Below the pieces are notes generated by a model. That model saw only the letters and a list, made by a program, of their open reading frames with translations. It ran no database searches and had not been told where the DNA came from. 64,000 nucleotides of DNA from Gracilibacillus halotolerans (GTDB lineage Bacteria; Bacillota; Bacilli; Bacillales; Amphibacillaceae): positions 1-64,000 of the forward strand of contig NZ_JACHON010000005.1 of the NCBI RefSeq assembly GCF_014206945.1. Reading direction: 5' to 3'. This document shows positions 63,947 through 64,000 of the stretch, piece by piece (within the stretch, counting starts at the first letter, position 1; each line of letters starts with the position of its first letter). Made by a program: the position numbers and the translations under genes.

Positions 63947-64000
63947 CTCCTCCTTAATTGATTCTTTATATTCAGTCGGTGTTAAACCCGTCATTTTTTT
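63941..64000 (-). CDS. C-terminus of an AraC-type regulator (partial)
   Basis: The last 19 codons of a leftward gene read KKMTGLTPTEYKESIKEEG. MTGLTPTEYK is the end of an AraC helix-turn-helix domain, as in YesN-like response regulators. The rest lies beyond the window edge. Its place before the rhamnoside importer operon mirrors the layout at 30.5-37.1 kb, so it probably activates this operon. Confidence 0.75.
   Translation of the reverse strand, partial: KKMTGLTPTEYKESIKEEG

Overview
This 64 kb window comes from a low-GC Gram-positive bacterium of the Bacillaceae, probably a salt-tolerant relative of Gracilibacillus, Oceanobacillus or Halobacillus. The evidence is AGGAGG-type ribosome sites, several TTG starts, S-box riboswitches, CcpA-type cre sites, a Spo0E-family phosphatase, a YaaH/SleL-like spore-lytic enzyme relic, sortase-anchored proteins and rather acidic secreted proteins. 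No species can be named. I saw no tRNA, rRNA, CRISPR array, insertion sequence or phage genes.

Layout. 0.0-6.5 kb: a very large wall-anchored protein with an alpha-amylase and a pullulanase catalytic domain, under LacI/CcpA-type operators. 6.6-7.6 kb: a quinone oxidoreductase. 7.8-14.8 kb: the most unusual locus, two complete tandem SAM-I riboswitches, each with its own terminator, ahead of an operon for a thiolase, an acetoacetate-CoA ligase-like enzyme, a thiolase-like protein lacking the thiolase Cys and His motifs, its DUF35 partner, a 26-residue membrane peptide and an SSS symporter. None of these is a recognised methionine gene. 14.9-17.0 kb: a spore-lytic GH18 gene with an in-frame stop. 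17.1-23.0 kb: a class II ribonucleotide reductase with NrdR boxes, an MFS transporter and an NCS2 permease. 23.3-26.2 kb: a secreted PL11 rhamnogalacturonan lyase behind a consensus cre site.

27.4-30.5 kb holds small metabolic genes (AAC(3)-like, Spo0E-like, CutC, SDR). 30.5-37.1 kb is a YesM/YesN-like two-component system with a sugar ABC importer. 37.9-47.8 kb holds an SDR, a VOC protein, lipoproteins, a YvbJ/TcaA-like zinc-ribbon protein, a metallo-beta-lactamase-fold hydrolase and small membrane proteins. 47.9-52.5 kb is a class B sortase with an adjacent 1293-residue vWA/hydrolase protein whose sorting motif lies in the middle of the chain. 52.9 kb is a CueP-like lipoprotein. 54.3-63.8 kb is a leftward operon with an ABC importer and three different GH78 alpha-L-rhamnosidase-type enzymes, preceded at the window edge by the end of an AraC-type regulator.

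The carbohydrate genes suggest growth on plant polymers. Starch is cut at the cell surface, rhamnogalacturonan is cut outside the cell, and rhamnosides are imported and trimmed in the cytoplasm. Neither ABC importer has its own ATPase gene here, so both probably share an MsmX-like ATPase encoded elsewhere. Several intergenic regions carry degenerate arrays with a common 41 bp period (two half-units of about 20.5 bp), in up to three sub-families that keep a fixed order. They do not look like genes or CRISPRs.
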